Assembly: GCF_030382115.1 (NCBI RefSeq)
Contig: NZ_JAUDRJ010000003.1
Location: 3,474,198 to 3,487,785 of the forward strand
DNA length: 13,588 nt
Origin: Nostoc sp. GT001
GTDB lineage: Bacteria > Cyanobacteriota > Cyanobacteriia > Cyanobacteriales > Nostocaceae
Direction: 5' to 3'
The position numbers were made by a program, and so were the translations under genes. The notes under the pieces are model-generated. The model saw only the letters and a program-made list of their open reading frames with translations, did no database searches and was not told where the DNA came from. Below, one piece after another: positions 7,414 through 13,588 of this stretch. How positions within the stretch are numbered: position 1 is the first letter of the stretch; the number at the start of each line of letters is the position of its first letter.

Positions 7414-9009
7414 CTAATGAGCCACAGCGCCACCAGTTGGCTTCACTTTTTTGAGGAATAAAATAGCAATCCCACTGAGTAATAATGCAATACCAATAAA
7501 GTAGAAACAATCGTTAAAAGCCATTACAAATGCTTCCCGACGGACTATATTGGATATAGATGCGATCGCTTGATTTTGGGCTGTATTTAAATCTGCTCCA
7601 CGACTAATAAAATACTGCGTCATTTGGTCAATTCGCTGTTGAGTTTCTGGGTTATATAAAGATACTCCATCACCCAATCTATTCGAGTGAAATTGTTCTC
7701 TATTTGTTAATAAAGTCGCTAAAGAAGCAATTCCTATAGAACCGCCTAGATTCCGCATCATATTAAATAAACCACTTGCCGAACCTGCTTCTTTCGGACT
7801 CAAACTAGCAGTAGCAATAGAAGTTAGCGGAACCATAATTAGGGGTTGTCCCATTGCACGCACAAATTGCGACCACCGTAATTGATCTAATCCTGTTTCA
7901 TTAGTCATTCCAGAGTTCATAAATGCACTGATGGAAAATAAAGTGACACCAACAGCCACCATTAAGCGCACATCAATGCGTTGCATCAATTTGGGTATGA
8001 GGGGAATAATAAATAGTTGGGGAATACCAGCCCAAATCAACACTTCACCAATTTGCAGCGCATTGTATTTTTGAATTTGGGCGAGATACAACGGTAAAAT
8101 ATAAATTGAACCATACAATCCTACGCCCAGCGACACATTGACAATACTAGCTAAACCAAAGTTGCGCCTAAACAAAAGCCGCAAATTAATAAATGGTTGC
8201 TTACGAGTTAATTCAATATAGAAAAATATCGCCAAGAAAATTCCTGCAATTATACTTAAGCGCACAATCAAAGCTGAACCGAACCAATCTTTGCGGCTAC
8301 CTTCTTCTAAAACAACTTGTAGGGAACCTAAGCCAATAGCCATCGCAATAATTCCCCACCAGTCACCTTGTTTGAGTAAATTAATTTGGGGTTTTTCTTG
8401 CTTAATTCCGTACCAAACACCAGCTAGCATTAATGCCCCTGGAATTACATTTATATAAAAGTTGTATTCCCAACCAAAATTTTCGGTTAACCAACCTCCT
8501 AATGTCAGGCCAATTGAGGGCGCAAAAACTGCACTAAACCCAAATGCAGCCAGTCCGACTGATTGTTTTGATTGGGGTAAAGTTGTTAAGACAACTGTCA
8601 TAGCAGTGGGAATTAAAACTCCTCCGCTAAAACCTTGCAAGGCGCGAAATAAAATCATGGAATTAAGATCCCATGACCAAGCACAGCATATAGAAAAGAA
8701 GATAAAGAGTGCAGTATTGACTAATAAATAACGTTGCAGAGAAAATACTCGTGATAACCATCCTGTTAGAGGAATTACCACAATTTCTGCTACAAGATAC
8801 GCGGTAGAAATCCAAGAACCTTCTTCGAGAGTTGCTCCTAAACTTGCTTGAATATCTTGCAGCGAAGCATTAGTTATTTGAATATCCAATACCGCCATAA
8901 ATGCACCAAGCATACTGGCTAATACACCAATCCAGGTTCTTAGCGGTACACGCTCTGGTGGTAAAGCAGGATTTTGCCCTTGCTGACGAATTACACCTGT
9001 ATTAGCCAT
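7414..9009 (-). CDS. DHA2 family (EmrB/QacA-type) 14-TM drug:H+ antiporter
   Basis: This 531-aa inner-membrane exporter uses the proton gradient to expel toxic or excess small molecules; in EmrAB systems it works with a periplasmic adaptor and a TolC-like channel. The hydrophobic profile fits 14 membrane helices. Family motifs include AVLDIQITNASLQDIQASLG (39-58, the TM1 D1 motif with D42), motif A as GWLSRVFSLQR (83-93), RALQGFSGG (122-130), and the antiporter motif C as FAPSIGLTLGGWL (162-174). GWEYNFYINVIPG follows (179-191). The substrate cannot be told from sequence. It is the last of four same-strand genes (marR, hlyD, MFS_3, DHA2). The gap to the preceding MFS gene is 331 bases and contains a foldback element, so either long-range cotranscription or a separate promoter is possible. 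The ATG at 9007-9009 gives the usual short polar N-terminus. Confidence 0.93.
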   Translation of the reverse strand: MANTGVIRQQGQNPALPPERVPLRTWIGVLASMLGAFMAVLDIQITNASLQDIQASLGATLEEGSWISTAYLVAEIVVIPLTGWLSRVFSLQRYLLVNTALFIFFSICCAWSWDLNSMILFRALQGFSGGVLIPTAMTVVLTTLPQSKQSVGLAAFGFSAVFAPSIGLTLGGWLTENFGWEYNFYINVIPGALMLAGVWYGIKQEKPQINLLKQGDWWGIIAMAIGLGSLQVVLEEGSRKDWFGSALIVRLSIIAGIFLAIFFYIELTRKQPFINLRLLFRRNFGLASIVNVSLGVGLYGSIYILPLYLAQIQKYNALQIGEVLIWAGIPQLFIIPLIPKLMQRIDVRLMVAVGVTLFSISAFMNSGMTNETGLDQLRWSQFVRAMGQPLIMVPLTSIATASLSPKEAGSASGLFNMMRNLGGSIGIASLATLLTNREQFHSNRLGDGVSLYNPETQQRIDQMTQYFISRGADLNTAQNQAIASISNIVRREAFVMAFNDCFYFIGIALLLSGIAILFLKKVKPTGGAVAH

Positions 9010-9111
9010 AACTTTATTCCAGTTTTAAGGTTAAGTAGCAAAAAATTTTATGATGAAATCTTATACTAATATGTTCTCTGCCTCTGCGTAAGCTTGAATC
9101 AGCAACGCTAA

Positions 9112-9264
9112 GAGGATGTCTGAGAAGTATCAAATATTTCTTGATCCCCCCTAACCCCCCTTAAAAAAGGGGGGAACAAGAGTCTTAAAGTCCCCCTTTT
9201 TAAGGGGGATTTAGGGGGATCTCCAAGGGTTAGATGTATACAAAAAAACTTTTCAGACATCCTC
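9112..9264. repeat. 153-bp MITE-like element with 17-bp terminal inverted repeats
   Basis: The ends are GAGGATGTCTGAGAAGT (9112-9128) and ACTTTTCAGACATCCTC (9248-9264), which match in 16 of 17 positions when inverted. Inside, a run starting GATCCCCCCTAACC near 9142 pairs with a run ending TTTAGGGGGATC near 9221, giving a second nested stem of about 30 bp with poly-C/poly-G arms. There is no coding capacity. Clean, nearly identical ends argue for mobilisation in trans by an IS transposase with the same ends; no clear target-site duplication is visible (flanks CTAA and GAAA). It accounts for most of the 331-base gap between the DHA2 and MFS_3 genes. If transcribed it would form a very strong hairpin between the two exporter coding regions. 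Confidence 0.82.
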
Positions 9265-9340
9265 GAAAAATTAAAAAATAATTGCTATGGAAAGTTCCAT
9301 TAAGATAAATATAAAGCAGATTTAAGCACAGTTATTTATC

Positions 9341-10600
9341 TTAAACTTCTTGAGTCGTAATAATCCCCTTTTGCTCATAAATTGGACGCATTATTTTCCT
9401 TAAAGCAGGTAACTGTCTGCTAAAAATAATTGACCCTAAAATACAAGCTATTCCATCAATAATTAAAGTGTTGGGAGCGCCAATACGACTTGCTAGGAAA
9501 CCTCCTAATAAATTACCTACTGGAATCATTCCCAAGAATGACATTGTGTATAAGCTCATCAATCGCCCGCGTTTATCGTCTTCAACAATGGTTTGTAAAA
9601 ATGTGTTGCTAGCAGCAATCTGGAGAATTGTTCCTAAGCCAACAAATAACATTGTAAATAAAGAGAGTGGTAAAAATCTAGATAAAGAAAAGGCAATTAG
9701 ACCAGTTCCTAAAATTGCTGGAGCTAGAGCAATCAATTTCCCAATTCCTAAGATTGTTTGGCGCGTAGCTAGATAAATACCACCAGTTAAGGCTCCAACT
9801 CCAGATGCCGCCATCAAAAAACCCAAACTTTCTGCACCACCTTTGAGAACTTGTTCGGCAATAACTGGGACAAGAATAGTGTTTTGCAGTCCCATCAGGC
9901 TGACTAAGGCTGATAGCAACAAGACGGATCGAATGGGTGGGAAGCTAAAGGCATATACAAATCCCTCTTTGACTTTTTGTAAGGGATTACCGGCAGTTAC
10001 CGAATTTTTCCAAGGTTTAACTTTCATTGCCAATAAAGCGGCGATTACAGCAATGTAGCTCAAACCATCAATTAAAAAACAATAGCCAGTTCCAACCCTA
10101 GCAATTAATAAACCCCCGATCGCAGGGCCAATTAATCTAGCACCGTTGAACATCGTGGAATTAATAGCGATCGCATTGGCTAAATCTTCTCTGCGTTCAA
10201 CTAATTCTGGCACAAAAGCTTGACGGGCTGGCGCATCTAAGGCGTTAATAAATCCTTGAAACAAACTCAAGGCGATGATGTGCCATACCTCAATCACTCC
10301 AGTTAACGCTAGCGCTGCTAATGTTAACGATTGAATCATCGCCAAGACTTGCGTACCAATTAAGGTACGATACCGAGAAAAGCGATCTACAAATACTCCG
10401 CCAAAGGGAGCTAAAAAAAAGTTAGGAATTTGACTAGAAAATCCCACAACTCCCAGCATTAATGGGGATTTTGTCAAGTCATAAACTAGCCAAATTGTGG
10501 CAAGTTGCGTCATCCACGTCCCAATTAGGGAAATACCTTGCCCAGCAAAAAACAGCTGGTAGTTTCTTGACCTTAATGCAGGTAGTAGCGATTTTTTCAT
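9341..10600 (-). CDS. MFS_3 (EntS-like) 12-TM exporter
   Basis: A 419-aa major facilitator of the MFS_3 type, the group that includes the enterobactin exporter EntS and many macrolide or metabolite exporters. The N-terminus LRSRNYQLFFAGQGISLIGTW (9-29, shown in part by SRNYQLFFAG) is typical. Motif A is GGVFVDRFSRYR (67-78), and LDAPARQAFVPELV (121-134) and ARLIGPAIGG (154-163) are further family hallmarks. About 12 membrane helices are expected. The substrate is unknown; siderophore, antibiotic or lipid-like compounds are family possibilities. It sits between the HlyD adaptor gene (268 bases upstream) and the DHA2 gene (331 bases downstream), with a different foldback repeat in each gap. MFS_3 pumps do not normally need a HlyD adaptor, so it may be a later insertion into an emrA-emrB pair. 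ATG at 10598-10600. Confidence 0.92.
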   Translation of the reverse strand: MKKSLLPALRSRNYQLFFAGQGISLIGTWMTQLATIWLVYDLTKSPLMLGVVGFSSQIPNFFLAPFGGVFVDRFSRYRTLIGTQVLAMIQSLTLAALALTGVIEVWHIIALSLFQGFINALDAPARQAFVPELVERREDLANAIAINSTMFNGARLIGPAIGGLLIARVGTGYCFLIDGLSYIAVIAALLAMKVKPWKNSVTAGNPLQKVKEGFVYAFSFPPIRSVLLLSALVSLMGLQNTILVPVIAEQVLKGGAESLGFLMAASGVGALTGGIYLATRQTILGIGKLIALAPAILGTGLIAFSLSRFLPLSLFTMLFVGLGTILQIAASNTFLQTIVEDDKRGRLMSLYTMSFLGMIPVGNLLGGFLASRIGAPNTLIIDGIACILGSIIFSRQLPALRKIMRPIYEQKGIITTQEV

Positions 10601-10747
10601 GTCAGGCTTGCTTTATACCAATCTGCTTTCATAGATATCATCTCACCTCATCTTTATATCCCTCTCCGTAGATGTAGAAACATATCACAGTTAGAAAGAG
10701 GTTTTTCATCTGTTTTGCAGGCAATTTGGTATTAATGATGTCCGAGC

Positions 10748-10854
10748 AATTAACCATAAAACCTGGAACCCCACCTCGCCAAAGCTGTGCTTTTAGCTCA
10801 CCTCCCCGCAGGCGGAGAGGGGCTGGGGGTGGGGTTCTTTTCTTATGGGTAATT
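10748..10854. repeat. Foldback repeat with about 27-bp inverted arms
   Basis: The left arm starts AATTAACCATAAAACC (10748) and runs to GGAACCCCACC (10775). The right arm runs from GGTGGGGTTC (10828) to CTTATGGGTAATT (10854) and matches it when inverted apart from a few positions. The interior is C-rich then G-rich and can form a further stem. No ORF and no evident target duplication. It lies between the hlyD stop (10869) and the MFS_3 start (10600), ending only 14 bases after the hlyD coding region, so in the operon mRNA it could act as a 3' stabilising or terminating hairpin for the hlyD message. Confidence 0.68.
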
Positions 10855-10868
10855 TGAGGGACATGATA

Positions 10869-12305
10869 TTACTTGACTTCCACCGCAACTTCCGCAGACA
10901 TCCCCGGAGTAATCCGCGATTCGTATCCTTGAATGCTCTTTTGGTCAAAAACTATTTTAACGGGAATGCGTTGGACAACTTTAGTAAAGTTACCTGTAGC
11001 ATTATCCGGTGGCAATAAGGCAAACTGAGCGCCGGAAGCTGGCGAAATACTGTCAACACGACCGCTAAAGGTGTGGTGAGGGAAACTATCTAGCTTAATC
11101 TCTACTGGCTCTCCTGGCCGCATCTTTTCTAGTTGAGTTTCTTTGAAGTTCGCAACTACCCAATAGTTGTTATCCACGATCGCCATTAATGGTGTTCCTA
11201 CTGCGACGCGGTTGCCAACTTCCACATTTTTCCTACCTACCCGTCCAGCACTGGGGGCGGTAACATTGGCATAAGATAGTTGCAATTGTGCATCTTTGAG
11301 CGATGCTTCTGATTGCGCGATCGCTGCTTTTGCTGCTTCATATTGACTACGCTTAACTGTGGTATCTTGTCCCCCGGCGGTCGCTTGTTGCAATCCTCCC
11401 TTAGATGCTGCTAATTTAGCTTGGGCGTTAGTGACATTTTCTTGCGCCTGTGCTAACTGAGACTGGGCTTGGGCAACACCAACTTTGGCGGAGGCTAACT
11501 TGGCTTTGGCTTGTTCTACTCCCTGAATCGCGGCGTTTTTCTGTGCCGTAGCCACATCATAAGCAGCTTTGGCTGTATCTAGTTGCTGACGAGGAATCGC
11601 ACCTGTTTTATACAATTCGTTGTAACGATTGTAATCTGCTTGAGCTTTTGACAAATTGGCGTTTGTTTGCGCTACCTGCGCAAGAGATGCAGGAATCCCA
11701 GCTTGAGCTTCTTGTACTGCTGCTTGTGCTGCTGGTATCCCAGCTTGGGCTTCTTGTACTGCTGCTTGGGCTGTAGAAATTGCTGCTACTGCACTACTGA
11801 CATCTCCTTGCGCTTGAGTTGTCTTACCAGTGGTGGTTTGTGAACTCAAAGCAATATTTGCTTGAGCCGCTTGCGCTTGACTACGAGCATTTTCGAGGGC
11901 TGCTTGTGCTTGTTGCACCTTACTTTCATAGTCCCGTGGATCTAACTTCACCAACAATTGTCCCGGTTGTACCAGTTGGTTGTCATTCACCAGCACTTCA
12001 CTTACTGTTCCGGGAATGCGACTACTAACTTGGTGAATATTTCCCGCAACGGTGGCGTTGTCTGTTTCTTGGTGGGTGGAGGCGTATTGCCAGTAGTGAA
12101 AACCAAAAGTACCTGCGGCGATCGCACCCACACCTAATCCTGCCAAAATTAAACCAGTCGGTCTTTTGCGTTTCGGTGGAACTTCTTTCTCGATTTCAGG
12201 TGCTTCTGTGGTAACAGTTTCTAAACTCTCTAAATCGGGAACCACTTCTTTTTCTAAAATTGGGGTTTTGTGTCCGTTGCGTCCGTTAAAAGTATTAGCA
12301 CCCAT
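10869..12305 (-). CDS. HlyD/EmrA-type membrane fusion protein (efflux adaptor)
   Basis: A 478-aa periplasmic adaptor anchored in the inner membrane. Residues 1-49 are cytoplasmic and polar, about 51-73 form one membrane helix, 81-122 and 345-378 are the two halves of the lipoyl-like domain (ATVAGNIHQVSSRIPGTVSE; APSAGRVGRKNVEVGNRV), and 125-340 form an unusually long Ala/Gln-rich coiled-coil hairpin. The EmrA-type beta-barrel follows, with YWVVANFKETQLEKMRPGEP (381-400) and GNFTKVVQRIPVKI (438-451). EmrA-type adaptors couple MFS pumps to a TolC-like channel. The partner is probably the DHA2 pump encoded downstream. Residues 179-192 and 193-206 are an exact 14-residue tandem repeat. ATG at 12303-12305 is preceded by GAGAG about 12 bases upstream. 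It is preceded by two marR-type operator copies. The long hairpin suggests deep reach across the periplasm. Confidence 0.95.
   Translation of the reverse strand: MGANTFNGRNGHKTPILEKEVVPDLESLETVTTEAPEIEKEVPPKRKRPTGLILAGLGVGAIAAGTFGFHYWQYASTHQETDNATVAGNIHQVSSRIPGTVSEVLVNDNQLVQPGQLLVKLDPRDYESKVQQAQAALENARSQAQAAQANIALSSQTTTGKTTQAQGDVSSAVAAISTAQAAVQEAQAGIPAAQAAVQEAQAGIPASLAQVAQTNANLSKAQADYNRYNELYKTGAIPRQQLDTAKAAYDVATAQKNAAIQGVEQAKAKLASAKVGVAQAQSQLAQAQENVTNAQAKLAASKGGLQQATAGGQDTTVKRSQYEAAKAAIAQSEASLKDAQLQLSYANVTAPSAGRVGRKNVEVGNRVAVGTPLMAIVDNNYWVVANFKETQLEKMRPGEPVEIKLDSFPHHTFSGRVDSISPASGAQFALLPPDNATGNFTKVVQRIPVKIVFDQKSIQGYESRITPGMSAEVAVEVK
11695..11778 (-). repeat. 42-bp tandem duplication in the adaptor coiled coil
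   Basis: Two adjacent 42-base units (11695-11736 and 11737-11778) are nearly identical for about the first 35 bases and encode AQAAVQEAQAGIPA twice (residues 179-206). Fourteen residues is exactly two heptads, so the duplication lengthens the helical hairpin without breaking its register. Confidence 0.85.
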
Positions 12306-12353
12306 GATTCTTAACTCTCTTGCTCGTTCAATAACTTGATTAATAGTCGTTTA

Positions 12354-12374
12354 TTTAGAATGCGTAATATTGTT
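12354..12374 (-). promoter_or_regulatory. Third, diverged copy of the putative MarR operator
   Basis: On the plus strand this reads TTTAGAATGCGTAATATTGTT. It shares ATGCGTAATATT and the preceding TTAG with the two stronger copies and lies in the same orientation, 40 bp (about four helical turns) nearer to hlyD than the copy at 12394. That spacing would place bound dimers on the same DNA face. Function is inferred from repetition and position only. Confidence 0.6.
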
Positions 12375-12393
12375 TGAAAAAAATCCTTATTTC

Positions 12394-12414
12394 CTTAGTA
12401 TGCGTAATATTATC
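12394..12414 (-). promoter_or_regulatory. Putative MarR operator upstream of hlyD
   Basis: All 21 bases (core TATGCGTAATATTATC on the plus strand) are identical to the site in front of marR at 12947-12967. It lies 89 bases upstream of the hlyD start in the 162-base marR-hlyD gap. By analogy with the marR site, GATAAT on the minus strand would be the -10 region of an hlyD promoter, but no good -35 is visible, which may mean a weak or activator-assisted promoter. Confidence 0.7.
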
Positions 12415-12467
12415 TCAAAACAAATTTTTACAGAGCTTCCCCCGGTCGGGTGATTATGGGATTATCT

Positions 12468-12935
12468 TTAGGAAAGGTTAGCGATCGCTCGATTCAAGAT
12501 TTGGGAAAACAGTTCTCGATCGGCAAAGGAAATACCATGCATTGCCTCATCACGCACGGCTGCGGCGATTGGTGGTAAAACCGCTTCTAGTTCCTTACCT
12601 GCATCCGTGAGCCAGATTCGCCAGATGCGGCGATCTTGAGTGTCGCGTTCTCGACGCACTAAACCGCGTTCTTCCATCCGATCTAGTACGCCTGTTAAAG
12701 TCCCTCCCACTTGTTTGAGTTTGTCCCCAATACTAGAAGTAGGTAAACCATCTTCTTGCCAAAGACAGCACAACACTAACCAATGAAATGGCGTCAATCC
12801 AAAAGGTTCTAGCCTCTCAGTAAATTTGCGACTCAACAGTTGTGAGACTAATTTGATTCTGTAGCCCAAATTGTATGGTGCCAGATTTTGCTGCCACGAA
12901 TCTAAGGTTGGGGAGTGATTAGATGTAGAAACCAT
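12468..12935 (-). CDS. MarR family winged-helix transcriptional regulator
   Basis: A 155-aa dimeric DNA-binding protein that usually represses its own operon and is released by small phenolic, lipophilic or oxidising ligands. An N-terminal dimerisation helix (about 18-45) is followed by TPFHWLVLCCLWQ, the helix-turn-helix with recognition helix around VGGTLTGVLDRMEERGLV (77-93, recognition part GGTLTGVLDRMEERG), the wing RRERDTQDRRIWRIWLTDAG (94-113) with the conserved D-x-R residues, and a C-terminal dimerisation helix. C56 and C57 are adjacent cysteines in the core and could in principle sense oxidation, which is speculation. The start is fixed by a TAA codon directly before the ATG at 12933-12935. 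It is the first gene of the efflux locus, and matching 21-bp sites stand before it and before hlyD, so autoregulation plus control of the exporter genes is likely. Confidence 0.94.
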   Translation of the reverse strand: MVSTSNHSPTLDSWQQNLAPYNLGYRIKLVSQLLSRKFTERLEPFGLTPFHWLVLCCLWQEDGLPTSSIGDKLKQVGGTLTGVLDRMEERGLVRRERDTQDRRIWRIWLTDAGKELEAVLPPIAAAVRDEAMHGISFADRELFSQILNRAIANLS

Positions 12936-12946
12936 TTAGCAAAATA

Positions 12947-12967
12947 CTTAGTATGCGTAATATTATC
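12947..12967 (-). promoter_or_regulatory. Putative MarR autoregulatory operator
   Basis: Identical over 21 bases to 12394-12414. It contains the 8-bp perfect palindrome TAATATTA and overlaps the -10 box and predicted transcription start of the marR promoter, so a bound repressor would block RNA polymerase directly. Confidence 0.72.
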
Positions 12968-12993
12968 ATAGCTAAATTGAGCTTTTTTAGCAA
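12965..12993 (-). promoter_or_regulatory. Sigma-70-type promoter of marR
   Basis: On the minus strand TTGCTA (12988-12993) is followed after exactly 17 bases by TATGAT (12965-12970). This matches the -35/-10 consensus in 4 and 5 of 6 positions. The predicted start would give a leader of about 20 bases to the marR ATG. The -10 box overlaps the operator. Confidence 0.65.
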
Positions 12994-13012
12994 TAGTTAC
13001 TTTACATCTATC

Positions 13013-13588
13013 TTAGGGAAGAACTTGAATCAACTGATGCTCTTTGACTGTACCGATAATACGGTGAGGTCGAGATAATTTAGAAGACTGGTTAGCATAG
13101 ATCCAAGCATAGCTCAAAGCTGGTACTTGCGAAATAGAGACTACTGGTTGAGGCTGAGTAGGAAGATAGAAATTAAGCAATACTTTGGTTTTAGCATCTA
13201 TTTCCACATAGTACGTAGGATGAGATTGGAGAATTGAAGCGATCGCACTTTGTTGTAAAAAAGTTTTTAACCCAGGGTTATAGTCACTTAACAGACCGAT
13301 GCTACCTATAGCCGCCAAAGCCAGCCAACAGGGAATTAACCAACCTGCAATCCAATAACGCGCTGTGAGAAACTTTTTGTTAAATTGGTAACGAGCAATC
13401 CACACCACAGGTAAAATTAACCAACCCAAGCCCATAGCCAAACCAATACTTGCATACTTGCGGATATCAGAACTACCCCAATTAAAAATGCCAATACTCG
13501 CCATAACAAGTAAAATACCTAATCCACCCAAGGCATAACTGAGGTTTCGGGGAAGATTATTTATTGTAAAAAGGTTCAATATCTTTTT
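13013..13588 (-). CDS. C-terminal part of a membrane protein, probably a GT39/ArnT-like glycosyltransferase (5' partial)
   Basis: The frame is open through the right window edge: before the TTG at 13577-13579 the codons ATA, AAG and AAA continue without a stop, so the gene probably starts outside the window. The visible 192 codons contain three membrane helices (about residues 15-34, 43-62 and 76-97 counted from the TTG) and then a soluble tail of about 90 residues beginning SDYNPGLKTFLQQ and including FYLPTQPQPVVSI and HRIIGTVKEHQLIQVLP. Membrane helices followed by a small periplasmic alpha/beta tail resemble the end of cyanobacterial ArnT/PMT-type (GT39) lipid-linked sugar transferases. 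This is inference from layout and remembered tail sequences; no catalytic residues fall inside the window. It is upstream of marR on the same strand, with 77 bases between, in which the marR promoter lies, so it need not be part of the efflux operon. Confidence 0.6.
   Translation of the reverse strand, partial: KKILNLFTINNLPRNLSYALGGLGILLVMASIGIFNWGSSDIRKYASIGLAMGLGWLILPVVWIARYQFNKKFLTARYWIAGWLIPCWLALAAIGSIGLLSDYNPGLKTFLQQSAIASILQSHPTYYVEIDAKTKVLLNFYLPTQPQPVVSISQVPALSYAWIYANQSSKLSRPHRIIGTVKEHQLIQVLP

Noticed and set aside
9142..9221. CRISPR-like spaced repeats in the C/G-rich stretch
   Set aside because: The two similar blocks are inverted, not direct, and only two exist; they are stems of the MITE-like element.
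10611..10734. Possible further inverted repeat (TATACCAAT near 10615 and TTGGTATTA near 10726)
   Set aside because: Only about 13 of 17 positions match and the ends are AT-rich; too weak to call an element.
12436..12452. CCCGACCGGG hairpin (minus strand) after marR as an intrinsic terminator
   Set aside because: The stem is only 4-5 bp and no T run follows on the minus strand.

Overview
The window reads as chromosomal DNA of a filamentous, probably heterocyst-forming cyanobacterium (Nostoc/Calothrix/Tolypothrix-like). The evidence is 15 perfect copies of the HIP1 octamer GCGATCGC in 13.6 kb, a moderately AT-rich base composition, three Uma2 (DUF820) nuclease-fold genes of the kind that expand in these genomes, and several short GC-rich foldback repeats of cyanobacterial type. 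No tRNA, rRNA, CRISPR array, intact transposase or phage gene was seen.

Layout. (1) 29-2232, minus strand: an unrecognised 229-aa protein, a Uma2 protein whose catalytic-site segment appears rewritten by two compensating frameshifts, and a small nuclease with a clean D...ExK motif. (2) 2465-5572, plus strand: a full-length acetyl-CoA synthetase (acs), a 221-bp foldback element, an exported TPR protein, and then a decayed remnant of the 3' end of a second acs-like gene. (3) 5581-7365: a perfect palindrome, a small orphan ORF, and two further Uma2 genes that converge and overlap by 4 bp. (4) 7414-12935, minus strand: a drug- or metabolite-efflux locus read as marR, hlyD/emrA-like adaptor, 12-TM MFS_3 exporter and 14-TM DHA2 (EmrB-like) exporter. 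Each of the two gaps around the MFS_3 gene carries a different foldback repeat. (5) 13013 to the right edge, minus strand: the C-terminal part of a membrane protein, probably a GT39/ArnT-like glycosyltransferase, open at the window edge.

How it works together. The efflux locus is the coherent functional unit. The MarR protein probably represses itself and the adaptor/exporter genes: a 21-bp sequence is repeated exactly in front of marR (overlapping a good -35/-10 promoter) and in front of hlyD, where a third, diverged copy lies 40 bp away. The HlyD/EmrA-like adaptor and DHA2 pump would form a tripartite system with a TolC-type outer-membrane channel encoded elsewhere; the MFS_3 pump in between is an unusual addition. 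Acs supplies acetyl-CoA from acetate. The most informative oddities are the shared marR/hlyD operator, the acs 3' remnant that has lost the catalytic lysine codon, and the double frameshift in the first Uma2 gene.
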